64,000 bases of DNA from Pseudomonas resinovorans NBRC 106553. Its GTDB lineage: Bacteria > Pseudomonadota > Gammaproteobacteria > Pseudomonadales > Pseudomonadaceae. The DNA is taken from assembly GCF_000412695.1 (NCBI RefSeq), contig NC_021499.1:186001-250000 (forward strand), read 5' to 3'. The notes under the pieces were generated by a model. The model was not told the DNA's origin, ran no database searches, and was given only the letters and a program-made list of their open reading frames with translations. Positions within the stretch are counted from its first letter, which is position 1, and each line of letters starts with the position of its first letter. The translations under genes were made by a program, and so were the position numbers. Below are positions 42,382 through 50,933 of this stretch, in pieces.

Positions 42382-44428
42382 GTGTCGCCACCGGTGATTG
42401 CGGTGCGCGCGCGCCGAGCACCCGCCGGTAGAAGGCCACGCAGACCAGGACGAAGACGATGAGCCCGAGCCATTCGGCGGTCTCGGCGAAGTCGGCGCCC
42501 ACCAGGGCCAGGGGCGCATTCTGGCCGCTGGCGCCGATCAGCCCGGCGAGCAGGATGCCCATCAGGCTCTCGCCGACGATCAGCCCCGAGGCCAACAGCA
42601 CGCCACGCCGGCGCGGCAGTTCGGCGAAGGCTTCCGGGTCCTGTCCGGCCGCCGCCGCGCGTTTCGCCAGGCGCCGGTCGATCAGCCAGCCCAGGGCTGC
42701 GCCGATGGTCAGGGTCATGCCGATGGTGGGCGGCAGGTAGATGCCCAGGCCCACCGCCAGCACCGGCAGGCTGGCCTTGCCGCTGCGGCGCAGAATCAGG
42801 TCGACGAGGATCAGGGCGACGCCCAGGGCCACGCCGATGAGGATCATGTTCCAGTTCAGCGAGTTGCGGAAAATACCGCTGGCGATGGCGGTGAGCAGGG
42901 TCGCCTGGGGCGCGGCCAGGGCCTGTTGCGGGTCCAGGCCTTCTCGCGGCAGGGCGCCGGCAAAACCGTAGGCCTGGTAGAGCAGCTCCAGCACTGGCGG
43001 GATCACCAGGGCGCCCACCAGGCAGCCGACGATCAGCGCCACCTGCTGGCGCCAAGGCGTGGCGCCCACCAGGTAGCCGGTCTTGAGGTCCTGCAGGTTG
43101 TCGTTGGAAATGGCGGCGATGGCCAGCACCACCGAGGTGGTGAACAGCGCCAGGGCGATGGCCACCTTGCCGCCACCGAGCGCCAGCAGCTCGGGCTCCA
43201 GGCTGCCCATGCCGAGGATCAGCAGCGACACCAGGATCACCGCGATTATGCCGATGCCGGAGATCGGGCTGCTGGAGGAGCCCACCAGGCCGGCCATGTA
43301 GCCGCACGCGGCGGCGATCAGGAAGCCGAAGATGAAGGCGAAGAACACACAGACCGCCACCAGGCTCCAGAAGTGCACGCCGGCCAGGTTCGGCGCGGCC
43401 TCCCGCAGGAAGCCGGCGAACACCGCGAGCAGGGCCAGCAGGAGCAGGCCGGCCAGCAGCAGGATGGCCCGCGCCGGCATGTCGCGCTCGGTGCGCTGGT
43501 CGCTCAGCTCGCCCTTGCCGCTGACCGCCCGCAGGGAGTGCCAGACGCCCTGGGCCATGGGCTTGAACAGGGTGGCCAGGGTCCAGAGCGCGGCGATGCC
43601 GATGGTGCCGGCGCCGAGGAAACGTACCTGGGAGCTCCACAGCTGGGTAGCCAGTTCGCGGATCGACTGGCCGTCCACCGGCGCCGTGTTGACCGTCAGC
43701 AGCGGCACCGCCACGCCCCAGCAGATCACCACGCCGATGAGGATGGCGATACCGGCGGTGATGCCCATCAGGTAGCCGGCGCCCACCAGGGCGAAGGAGA
43801 AACCGGTGCTGAAACGGAAGGCCGCCTGGCCGGCGCCGAGCCACAGGCTGATGCTTTCGCCGAGCAGCTTGAAGCCGCTGCTGCACAGGCTGAAGGCGGC
43901 GGCCACCAGGCCGCCGCCGAGTATGTCGCGCAAGCCGGGGCCGCTGCGGCTGGCGGGCGTGTCGTGCTCGTCGTCCTCGCTACCGACCCGGAGGATCTCC
44001 GCCGCCGCCACGCCCTCGGGGTAGGGCAGGTCGCTCTGCACCACCATCACCCGGCGCAGGGGAATGGTGTAGAGCACCCCGAGGATGCCGCCGATGGCAC
44101 AGATCATCGCCGTCTGCCAGAAGGGGAAGCCGGACCAGTAGCCGATCATCAGCAGGCCCGGGAGGATGAAGATGATCGAGGACAGGGTGCCGGCCGCCGA
44201 GGCCTGGGTCTGCACCATGTTGTTCTCGAGGATGTTCGAGCCCTTGAAGTAGCGCAGCACCGCCATGGAGATCACCGCGGCGGGAATCGACGAGGCGAAG
44301 GTCAGGCCCACCTTGAGCCCCAGGTAGACGTTGGACGCGGTGAATACCAGGGTGATGACGGCACCGAGGATGAGGCCGCGCAGGGTGAGTTCGGGCAGGT
44401 CGAGGTGGTCGGGGACGCGGTCCGTCAT
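42368..44428 (-). CDS. OPT-family oligopeptide/metal-chelate transporter
   Basis: A 686-residue polytopic membrane protein with about 14-16 helices. It has the bacterial OPT pattern: an N-terminal LPELTLRGLILGAVITLVFTASNVYLGLK (around 11-40), MVQTQASAAGTLSS (about 70-84) and a LPYPEGVAAAEIL segment (about 136-148). OPT proteins carry small peptides or thiol compounds; in this sulfur locus glutathione-type or other peptide sulfur sources are possible, but the substrate is not shown. The 3' end overlaps a family-A repeat. The gene is upstream of nothing on its strand until tauD, 63 nt away. Confidence 0.88.
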   Translation of the reverse strand: MTDRVPDHLDLPELTLRGLILGAVITLVFTASNVYLGLKVGLTFASSIPAAVISMAVLRYFKGSNILENNMVQTQASAAGTLSSIIFILPGLLMIGYWSGFPFWQTAMICAIGGILGVLYTIPLRRVMVVQSDLPYPEGVAAAEILRVGSEDDEHDTPASRSGPGLRDILGGGLVAAAFSLCSSGFKLLGESISLWLGAGQAAFRFSTGFSFALVGAGYLMGITAGIAILIGVVICWGVAVPLLTVNTAPVDGQSIRELATQLWSSQVRFLGAGTIGIAALWTLATLFKPMAQGVWHSLRAVSGKGELSDQRTERDMPARAILLLAGLLLLALLAVFAGFLREAAPNLAGVHFWSLVAVCVFFAFIFGFLIAAACGYMAGLVGSSSSPISGIGIIAVILVSLLILGMGSLEPELLALGGGKVAIALALFTTSVVLAIAAISNDNLQDLKTGYLVGATPWRQQVALIVGCLVGALVIPPVLELLYQAYGFAGALPREGLDPQQALAAPQATLLTAIASGIFRNSLNWNMILIGVALGVALILVDLILRRSGKASLPVLAVGLGIYLPPTIGMTLTIGAALGWLIDRRLAKRAAAAGQDPEAFAELPRRRGVLLASGLIVGESLMGILLAGLIGASGQNAPLALVGADFAETAEWLGLIVFVLVCVAFYRRVLGARAPQSPVATRRMG

Positions 44429-44491
44429 GGGGCTCTCCAGATGGCCTGCTGGCGTCTGGTGCGCCAGCAGGGGAAAGCCTAGACCAGGGAT

Positions 44492-45325
44492 TCAGAAGGG
44501 CTTGTCGCCGAGGATGGTGGCGCGGTGCATCACGCGGCGCTGGGGGCGGTAGTCGTCGACGGCGAAGTGCTGGGTGATGCGGTTGTCCCAGAAGGCCACG
44601 TCGTTCGCCTGCCAGCGCCAGCGGATGGTGAATTCCGGGCGGGTGGCGTGGGCGAACAGGAAGCGCAGCAACGCATCGCTTTCCGCCGCCGAGAGTTCGT
44701 TGATGCGGGTGGTGAAGCCCTCGTTGACGAACAGGCCCTTGCGCCCGGTGACCGGGTGGGTGCGCACCACCGGGTGGCTGCGCGGCGGGTTCTTGCGCTT
44801 GGCGTCTTCCAGGCGCTGGTGCTCCTCGGCCGTGAGGCTGAAGCGTTCCTCCGGGAAGGCGCGGGACAGGTCGTGGGTGGCGGTGAGGCCCTCCAGCAGA
44901 CGCTGGATCGGCGCCGACAGGGTGTCATAGGCCGCGCTGCTGCTGGCCCAGAGGGTGTCGCCGCCGTAGGGCGGCAGCTGCTTGGCGGCCAGCACCGCGC
45001 CCAGGGCCGGGGTTTCCAGGAAGGTCACGTCGGTGTGCCAGAGGGCGTTGTCGCGCACGTCGGTGACGGCGGTATCCAGCACCAGCACTTCCGGTTGCTC
45101 GGGAATGTTCGGGTAGATGGGGTGGATGTGCAGGTCGCCGAAGTTGCGGGCGAAGGCCGCCTGCTTCTGCGGGTCCAGCGGCTGGTCGCGGAAGAACAGC
45201 ACCTGGTGGGCGAGCAGGGCCTTTTCCACCGCCTCGCGTTGGGCGGCGTCGAGGGGGAGGGCCAGGTCGAGGCCTGCGACGACGGCGCCGAGGGCGGGGG
45301 ACAACGGGGTGATATGCAGGGTCAT
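44492..45325 (-). CDS. tauD: Taurine dioxygenase TauD
   Basis: An Fe(II)/2-oxoglutarate enzyme that hydroxylates taurine so that sulfite and aminoacetaldehyde are released. In the 277 residues the iron ligands are His97, Asp99 (HTDVTF) and His253, and the 2-oxoglutarate-binding Arg264 follows 11 residues later, the spacing known for TauD. The C-terminus [11 protein letters not shown] is also typical. It is the last gene of the minus-strand tau operon, separated from tauC by a family-A repeat. Related sulfonates could also be substrates. Confidence 0.94.
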   Translation of the reverse strand: MTLHITPLSPALGAVVAGLDLALPLDAAQREAVEKALLAHQVLFFRDQPLDPQKQAAFARNFGDLHIHPIYPNIPEQPEVLVLDTAVTDVRDNALWHTDVTFLETPALGAVLAAKQLPPYGGDTLWASSSAAYDTLSAPIQRLLEGLTATHDLSRAFPEERFSLTAEEHQRLEDAKRKNPPRSHPVVRTHPVTGRKGLFVNEGFTTRINELSAAESDALLRFLFAHATRPEFTIRWRWQANDVAFWDNRITQHFAVDDYRPQRRVMHRATILGDKPF

Positions 45326-45349
45326 GGCGGACTCTCGGGGATCGGCTGT

Positions 45350-45433
45350 GTTGGGCTTCGCTGCGCTCGCGGAACGCCGCCCGACCCAACCTACGGAGTG
45401 CGGTAGGTTGGGTAGAGCGCAGCGAAGCCCAAC
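45350..45433. repeat. Family-A inverted repeat between tauC and tauD
   Basis: GTTGGGCTTCGCTGCGCT...CCAACCTACGG on the left pairs with CGGTAGGTTGG...AGCGCAGCGAAGCCCAAC on the right. It lies inside the tau operon. Confidence 0.88.
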
Positions 45434-45445
45434 GAGAAAGAGGGG

Positions 45446-46279
45446 CTAGCGGCTCTGCCCGTGCCAGGGCACGAGCTTGCGTTGCAGGGCGCGCAGGCCG
45501 AGTTCCAGGGCGAAGGCGATCAGGGCGATCACGAGGATGCCGAGGATCACCACGTCGGTGACCAGGAACTGCGCCGCCGACTGCACCATGAAGCCCAGGC
45601 CACGGGTGGCGGCCACCAGTTCGGCGGCCACCAGGGTGGACCAGCCGACGCCCAGGCCGATGCGCACGCCGGTGAGGATGTCCGGCAGCGCGCTGGGCAG
45701 GATCACGTGGCGGATCAGCTGGGACTGGCTGGCGCCCAGGGATTGCGCGGCGCGCAAGCGCACCGGGTCGACGTTGCGCACACCGGTGGCGGTGGCGATG
45801 GCGATGGGGGCGAAGATCGCCAGGAAGATCAGCAGCACCTTGGACAGCTCGCCGATGCCGCACCAGATGACGATCAGCGGCAGGTAGGCCAGCGGCGGGA
45901 TGGGCCGGTAGAACTCGATCAGCGGGTCGAAGATGCCCCGGGCGATGCGGTTGCGGCCGATGGCGATGCCCAGCGGCACGGCGGACAGCACCGCCGCCAG
46001 CAGGGCGACGCCTATGCGTCCGAGGCTGGCGCCCAGGTGCTGCCAGAGGCTGGCGTCCATGTAGCCCTGGGTCAGCAGCAGCCAGCCCTTGCGCGCCACG
46101 GCCTGGGGGCTGGGCAGGAACAGCGGCTCGATCAGGCCGGCGCTGGTCACCGCCCACCAGGTGAAGAGCAGGCTTGCCAGGGTCAGCAGGCTGATGCCCG
46201 TGGTATTCAGCGGGCGGCCGCGCCGGGCCGGCGTGCGGGTGCTGGCCTTGGCGGCCAGGGGCAGGTCGAGGCTGCTCAT
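45446..46279 (-). CDS. tauC: Taurine ABC importer permease TauC
   Basis: A 277-residue permease with six helices and the coupling loop [28 protein letters not shown] (around 163-190). The N-terminal basic stretch (about 10-25) is typical. The start overlaps the tauB stop by 4 nt. Order tauA-tauB-tauC-tauD is the standard taurine operon. Confidence 0.93.
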   Translation of the reverse strand: MSSLDLPLAAKASTRTPARRGRPLNTTGISLLTLASLLFTWWAVTSAGLIEPLFLPSPQAVARKGWLLLTQGYMDASLWQHLGASLGRIGVALLAAVLSAVPLGIAIGRNRIARGIFDPLIEFYRPIPPLAYLPLIVIWCGIGELSKVLLIFLAIFAPIAIATATGVRNVDPVRLRAAQSLGASQSQLIRHVILPSALPDILTGVRIGLGVGWSTLVAAELVAATRGLGFMVQSAAQFLVTDVVILGILVIALIAFALELGLRALQRKLVPWHGQSR

Positions 46280-47058
46280 GCGCTTCTCCTCTGGCGTTCG
46301 GCGAAGACCTGGGCGAGCACGTGCTCGCGGGTTTCGATGAAGCGCGGGTCGGACTTGATCGCCCGCGCGCTTTCCCCGGCGGCGTAGCGCTGGCCGAAGT
46401 CCAGGCGCAGGCGCTCGCTGATGCGCCCGGGGTTGGGCGACAGGAGGATGAGTTCGCTGGCGAGGAACACCGCTTCCTCGATGTCGTGGGTAATCAGGAA
46501 TACCGGCTTGGCGGTGCGCCGCCAGACCTGCAGGAGCAGTTCCTGCATCTGTTCGCGGGTGAAAGCGTCCAGTGCCCCGAAGGGTTCGTCCATCAGCAGC
46601 ACGCGGGGTTCGGCGGCCAGGGCGCGGGCGATGCCGACACGCTGTTTCTGGCCGCCGGAGAGTTCCCAGATGTGCCGCCGCTCGAAACCGGCCAGGTCCA
46701 CCAGGGCGAGCATGTCACGGGCCCGGGCCTCGCGTTCGGCGCGGGGCACGCCGGCCAGTTCCAGGCCGAAGGCGACATTGCCGATCACGTCCTGCCAGGG
46801 CAGCAGGGCGTCGTCCTGGAAGACCACGCCGCGCTCGGCACCGGGGCCGGTGACGGGCGCGCCGTCGAGGCTGATGCGGCCGGCGCTGGGGGCGACGAAG
46901 CCGGCGATCAGGTTGAGCAGGGTGGTCTTGCCGCTGCCGGACGGCCCGAGGGCCACCAACAACTCGCCGGGGCCGAGGTCGAGGGAAATATCGGTCAGTA
47001 CCGGCTCGGCCGCGCCTGGGTACTGTGCGCTGATGCGCTCCAGCTGGAGTAGGGCCAT
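46276..47058 (-). CDS. tauB: Taurine ABC importer ATPase TauB
   Basis: A 260-residue ATPase: Walker [10 protein letters not shown] (about 38-46), Q-loop [10 protein letters not shown], signature [14 protein letters not shown], Walker [13 protein letters not shown] and [17 protein letters not shown] 47058 gives the family N-terminus [15 protein letters not shown]; an in-frame ATG at 47073 would add five residues. Neither has a strong ribosome-binding site, perhaps because the family-C repeat lies just upstream. Confidence 0.93.
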   Translation of the reverse strand: MALLQLERISAQYPGAAEPVLTDISLDLGPGELLVALGPSGSGKTTLLNLIAGFVAPSAGRISLDGAPVTGPGAERGVVFQDDALLPWQDVIGNVAFGLELAGVPRAEREARARDMLALVDLAGFERRHIWELSGGQKQRVGIARALAAEPRVLLMDEPFGALDAFTREQMQELLLQVWRRTAKPVFLITHDIEEAVFLASELILLSPNPGRISERLRLDFGQRYAAGESARAIKSDPRFIETREHVLAQVFAERQRRSA

Positions 47059-47080
47059 TTTTCGAGTGCTCATTGCAGGG

Positions 47081-47199
47081 CTGATTGAGCGAGCTAGAGC
47101 GTGGCTAGGCGAAAACGACCGAGAACGCGGAGCTTACTGTTGTAAGTGAGCAGTTCGAGGTCGTTTTCAACAACGCCACGCCGACGCGCAGCCAATCAG
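47081..47199. repeat. Family-C long inverted repeat between tauA and tauB
   Basis: CTGATTGAGCG and CGCAGCCAATCAG are outer ends; GCGTGGC / GCCACGC and GAAAACGACC / GGTCGTTTTC pair inside, around a TTACTGTTGTAAGTGAGCA centre. It is a diverged copy of the element at 33081-33208. Confidence 0.85.
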
Positions 47200-47203
47200 C
47201 GGA

Positions 47204-48184
47204 TCAATTGGTTACGTACTTGGAGCTGACGTAAGGGGCGTAATCAGGCAGCACGGCCTCGACCTTGCCCTGCTCCTTGAGGAAGCGCGCGGTCTCGCTG
47301 ATGGCCTGGGTGGTCGGCGCGCCGAGGGCGGTGGCCTGGTCGGCGGCGAGCGGGAAGACGTTGCCCTGCAGCAGCAGCGGAATGTCCTCGGCCTTGGCGC
47401 CGGAGAGCTTCACCAGCTTGTCGATGTTGCCCTTGTCGGCCAGCCAGGCTTGCGGGTCCTTGCGGTAGTCGGCGTAGGCGTCGAGGGTCACCTTGGCGAA
47501 GGCGCGGACCACCTCGGGGTGCTTCTCGGCGAAGTCCTTGCGCACGATCCAGGCGTCGAAGGTGGGCGCGCCCAGCTTGCCCAGTTCGGCGGAGCTGATC
47601 AGTACCTTGCCGGAGGACTTGGCCACGCCCAGGGCCGGGTCCCAGACGTAGGTGGCGTCGATGTCGCCCCGTTGCCAGGCGGCGACGATGGCCGGCGGCG
47701 CGAGGTTGAGGATGGTCACCTTGGTGGGGTCGATCTGCCAGTGCTTGAGGGCGGCCAGCAGGCTGTAGTGGCCGGTGGAGACGAAGGGCACGGCGATCTT
47801 CTTGCCGATCAGGTCCTCGGGCTTGCTGATGCCGGCGCCGTTGCGGGCCACCAGGGCCTCGGCATCGCCGATCTGGGTGGCGATGAGGAAGGTCTGGATC
47901 GGCAGCTGGCGGGTGGCGGCGGCGGCCAGCGGGCTGGAGCCGACATAGCCGATCTGCACGTCACCGGAGGCGACGGCGGTGATGACTTCGGCACCGCTGT
48001 CGAACTTGCGCCAATCGATTTCGGACTTGCTGGCCTTTTCATAGGCGCCGTCGGCCTGGGCCACCTTGGCCGGGTCGACGGTGGTCTGGTAGGCGACGGT
48101 GAAGTCCGCGGCCTGGGCGCTGAGTGCCAGGCCGCCGAGGGTAATGGCCGCCAGCAGGCGACGGGGGAACAGGGACGGGATCAT
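47204..48184 (-). CDS. tauA: Taurine-binding periplasmic protein TauA
   Basis: A 326-residue binding protein with a signal peptide (about 1-25, ending SAQAAD), then FTVAYQTTVDPAKVAQADG, which fits TauA, a VASGDVQIGYVGSSPLAAA block (about 73-91) and a GDIDATYVWDPALG segment (about 184-197). ATG 48184 preceded by GAGGAG is preferred over the in-frame start at 48199. The family-C repeat follows 4 bp after its stop. Confidence 0.93.
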   Translation of the reverse strand: MIPSLFPRRLLAAITLGGLALSAQAADFTVAYQTTVDPAKVAQADGAYEKASKSEIDWRKFDSGAEVITAVASGDVQIGYVGSSPLAAAATRQLPIQTFLIATQIGDAEALVARNGAGISKPEDLIGKKIAVPFVSTGHYSLLAALKHWQIDPTKVTILNLAPPAIVAAWQRGDIDATYVWDPALGVAKSSGKVLISSAELGKLGAPTFDAWIVRKDFAEKHPEVVRAFAKVTLDAYADYRKDPQAWLADKGNIDKLVKLSGAKAEDIPLLLQGNVFPLAADQATALGAPTTQAISETARFLKEQGKVEAVLPDYAPYVSSKYVTN

Positions 48185-48291
48185 GGTGGAGCTCCTCAAC
48201 GGGCTGGGGCCGGTCTTGGAGGCCGGTCCACGGGACAGGGGAATGCTGTGTGTCTAGCGTTGTCCGGTGGTCCGGTGAAGAGAATCTAAAT

Positions 48292-48334
48292 GATCTAAAA
48301 AACTTAAAATAAATAATTTTTTAGCATTAGCTTA
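48292..48334 (-). promoter_or_regulatory. Two-part promoter motif upstream of tauA
   Basis: On the minus strand TAAGCTAAT is followed by TTTTAGATC, the two starting points 34 bp apart, in an AT-rich island about 110-150 bp before tauA. The same two 9-mers with the same 34-bp offset occur before the gene at 49577. The distance and identity are seen; common regulation is inferred. Confidence 0.6.
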
Positions 48335-48344
48335 TGAGCGGGAG

Positions 48345-49577
48345 TCAGCTGTAGATCGACGGCGTCGGCAGCTGGTTATTCAACAACCAGCGGCCGATAT
48401 CGCGGCTCTTGTAGTCCAGCGGATCGTGCAGGCTGTGGACCCGCACGTTGCGCCAGAAGCGGTCCAGGCCATGGCGTGCCGACGTGGCGCTGGCGCCCAG
48501 GTTGTCGAAGATCTGCGCGGTGATCTCGAGCGCCGCGCGGGCCGACACCACCTTGGCTTCGGCGATGGCCAGGGCCACCTCGCCACGTTCGGCGGCCGTC
48601 AGCGCGGGGCGATCCCAGGCCGCCTGCAGGCGTTGGGCGGCCTCTTCGGCCAGTGGCAGGGCGCTGCGATAGCGCAGCCAGAGGTCGCCGAAGCGTTGTT
48701 GCGCATAAGGGTCGTCGCTGGCGCTGAGCACCTCGGCGCCGGCCCTGGGGCGCGCCTGCTCGCGGGTGTAGCGCAGGGCCGCCTCCAGCGCGCCCTGGGC
48801 GTTGCCCAGATAAAGCTGCACCAGCACCAGCTGCGACAGGCAGGCGCGCAGGGTGCTGCGCGGGCTGGCGCCGCTGGGGCCGAGGAGCTCCTCGCTGTGC
48901 ACGAAGACGTTCTCGAACTGCACCGAGCCGCTGTCGGTCTGGCGTTGGCCGAAGCCGTCCCAGTCGTCGTTGATCGCCAGGCCTTCGCGCTGGGTCGGCA
49001 GCACCAGGAAGACCCGGTCATCGCTGCTGTGCCCGCGGGGGGCGCTGACGATCAGCGCGTCGGCCCCGAGCGCCCCGGAGCAGAACGACTTGCAGCCGTT
49101 CAGCTCGTAGTGCTCGTCGCGTCGATTGAGGTGCAGGCGGCGATCGCGACCATTGGTGGCGTTGCCCCAGAACCAGCGCTCCTGCACGGTGCGGCCCAGC
49201 CAGTGGCGCTGTTGTGCCGGGTTGCCGAACAGCTGCAGGGTGGCGACCTGCAGGTGCTGGAAGGCGAAGAGGTGGGCCAGGGAGCTGTCCACCGCGGCCA
49301 GTTGGCGAACGATGCGGTAGATCAGTGGCCAGGGGGCGCCCTGGCCGCCATGGGCCGAGGGAACGGCGAGGGTCAGCAGGCCGCTGGCGCGCAGCAGCTC
49401 GCGCTCCCGGGGTGCGCTGCCGCCATCGCGGTCGCGTTCGACGGCGCTGGCGGCCAGTTGGCGGCTGAGGTGCTCGACGCGTTCGGCGTAGGGCCCGAGG
49501 TCGACGGGGAACAGGCGCGGGTCGAACAGGGGGGCATCGCCGCGGTTGTCCGGCGGCAGGCGCAATCCGGCGGTCAT
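48345..49577 (-). CDS. SfnC/DszC-like flavin-dependent acyl-CoA dehydrogenase-fold protein
   Basis: A 410-residue protein with the acyl-CoA dehydrogenase fold. It shows LLTLAVPSAHGGQGAPWPLIYRIVRQLAAVDSSLAHLFAFQHL (around 68-112), GNATNGRD for the flavin-binding loop, an ELNGCKSFCSGALGAD strand pair, and the C-terminal SARHGLDRFWRNVRVHSLHDP motif seen in SfnC/DszC-type monooxygenases of organosulfur use. Such enzymes need reduced FMN from a partner. ATG 49577 overlaps the stop of the binding-protein gene (TGATG); the open frame upstream lies inside that gene. It lies 160 bp upstream of tauA. The substrate is unknown. Confidence 0.8.
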   Translation of the reverse strand: MTAGLRLPPDNRGDAPLFDPRLFPVDLGPYAERVEHLSRQLAASAVERDRDGGSAPRERELLRASGLLTLAVPSAHGGQGAPWPLIYRIVRQLAAVDSSLAHLFAFQHLQVATLQLFGNPAQQRHWLGRTVQERWFWGNATNGRDRRLHLNRRDEHYELNGCKSFCSGALGADALIVSAPRGHSSDDRVFLVLPTQREGLAINDDWDGFGQRQTDSGSVQFENVFVHSEELLGPSGASPRSTLRACLSQLVLVQLYLGNAQGALEAALRYTREQARPRAGAEVLSASDDPYAQQRFGDLWLRYRSALPLAEEAAQRLQAAWDRPALTAAERGEVALAIAEAKVVSARAALEITAQIFDNLGASATSARHGLDRFWRNVRVHSLHDPLDYKSRDIGRWLLNNQLPTPSIYS

Positions 49578-50545
49578 CACTGCTTCTCCGGGCTCCAGAT
49601 GGCGACCTTGCGGGTGTCCACGGGCTTGGGCAGCAGGCCGGCACCGAAGAAGGCGTCGGCGATCTTCTGTTGCTCCTTGAGGCTGTCGGCCCGCACCGCC
49701 TGTACCTGGTAGCTGCGCTGGGCGTTGGCGCGCTCGACGATGGCCGGGTCCAGGCCGCCCCATTGCGGCGCGAGGATCACCGCGGCCTCGCGCGGGTGGG
49801 CGCGGAGCCAGTCGCCGGCCTTCACCAGTTCGACGAAGACGGTATCCAGCACCTCGGGATGGGCCTTGGCGTAGGCCGTACTGGTCAGGTAGTAGCGCTG
49901 GTACTGCGCCAGGGCGGCGCCATCGGCCAGGGTGCGGGTGGGCAGCTGGTTGCGCGCGGTGCTGAGGAAGGGCTCCCAGGTCACCCAGGCATCCACCTTG
50001 TGGTTCTCGAAGGCGGCGCGGCCATCGGCCGGGGTCAGGTACGCCGGCTTGATGTCGGAGAACTTCAGGCCGGCCTTGGCCAGGGCCGCGATCAGCAGGT
50101 AGTGGCTGCCGGCGGCCTTGGTCACGGCGACGGTCTTGCCCTTGAGGTCGGCCGGGCTCTTCAGCGGTGAGTCCTGGTGCACGACGATGGCCTGGGCGGA
50201 GGGCGAGGGGGCCTCCAGGGCGAAGTAGGCGAGCTGGGCGCCGGCGGCCTGGGCGAAGACCGGCACGGTGTCCGCGACATCGGCGGAGAGATCGATATTG
50301 CCGACGTTGAGGGCTTCCAGCAGGGGCTGGCCGCTGGCGAACTCGTGCCAGCTGACGTTGATGTCCTGCTTGCCCAGCTCACGCTCCAGGGTGCCCTGGG
50401 CTTTCAGCAGGGTGATCAGGGTGGAGGACTTCTGGTAGCCGATGCGCAGCGGGGTGGAGGCATCGACCGGCAGCGCGCTCACCAGGCCGGTGGCCAGGGC
50501 GAGTGCGAGCAGGGTTCGGCGGCTGAAGGAACGCGAGTGGGACAT
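49577..50545 (-). CDS. Sulfonate-type ABC binding protein, orphan (SsuA-like)
   Basis: A 322-residue secreted binding protein with a twin-arginine-like but standard signal (RRTLLALALATG, about 9-20, ending VDAS). The body matches SsuA: PLRIGYQKSSTLITLLKAQGTLE (about 33-55), [29 protein letters not shown] (about 73-101) and KVDAWVTWEPFLST. It is coupled to the SfnC-like gene but has no permease or ATPase of its own, so it probably uses the Tau or Ssu membrane parts or an importer elsewhere. ATG 50545 with GAGG upstream is preferred over 50575. Confidence 0.85.
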   Translation of the reverse strand: MSHSRSFSRRTLLALALATGLVSALPVDASTPLRIGYQKSSTLITLLKAQGTLERELGKQDINVSWHEFASGQPLLEALNVGNIDLSADVADTVPVFAQAAGAQLAYFALEAPSPSAQAIVVHQDSPLKSPADLKGKTVAVTKAAGSHYLLIAALAKAGLKFSDIKPAYLTPADGRAAFENHKVDAWVTWEPFLSTARNQLPTRTLADGAALAQYQRYYLTSTAYAKAHPEVLDTVFVELVKAGDWLRAHPREAAVILAPQWGGLDPAIVERANAQRSYQVQAVRADSLKEQQKIADAFFGAGLLPKPVDTRKVAIWSPEKQ

Positions 50546-50642
50546 GGGCACCTCGTTGACTGGGCTGTCCGGCACGCAACGAGGCCGGAACAGGGGACGC
50601 TGGATGGGGGGTCGTCCGGTGTTCCGGTTGGCTAAAGCTAAC

Positions 50643-50685
50643 GATCTAAAAGATGTCTCTCAAATACCTTTATGGAATTAGCTTA
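50643..50685 (-). promoter_or_regulatory. Two-part promoter motif upstream of the orphan sulfonate binding protein
   Basis: The reverse strand reads TAAGCTAAT, then 25 bp later TTTTAGATC, exactly as before tauA. It is part of the 388-bp divergent gap 50546-50933 between this gene and the porin, which also holds CTTATTCC (50717-50724), a second AATCTAAAA (50738-50746) and otherwise no gene. The porin side (50780-50933) is GC-rich with no strong promoter visible to me. Confidence 0.6.
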
Positions 50686-50933
50686 GGTCTGCTCCCTACA
50701 GGAACATCAGACTTCTCTTATTCCCAAAAGACATTTAAATCTAAAAAATAATTCTTTTTGGAAATTAGTTTCTCCCCCTAGAGTGGCGACCTACCGAAAG
50801 CGGACCGCCGCATCGAACTTGCACCGGAGCCAGTGAAAACGACAGTGGCTTCAAGGTCACGCAGCGGCGCGTCGCGCTTGCTCCTGCTCCGGGCGCTTGA
50901 ACACCCTTACAAGATCGCAATGGAGCATCGAGC

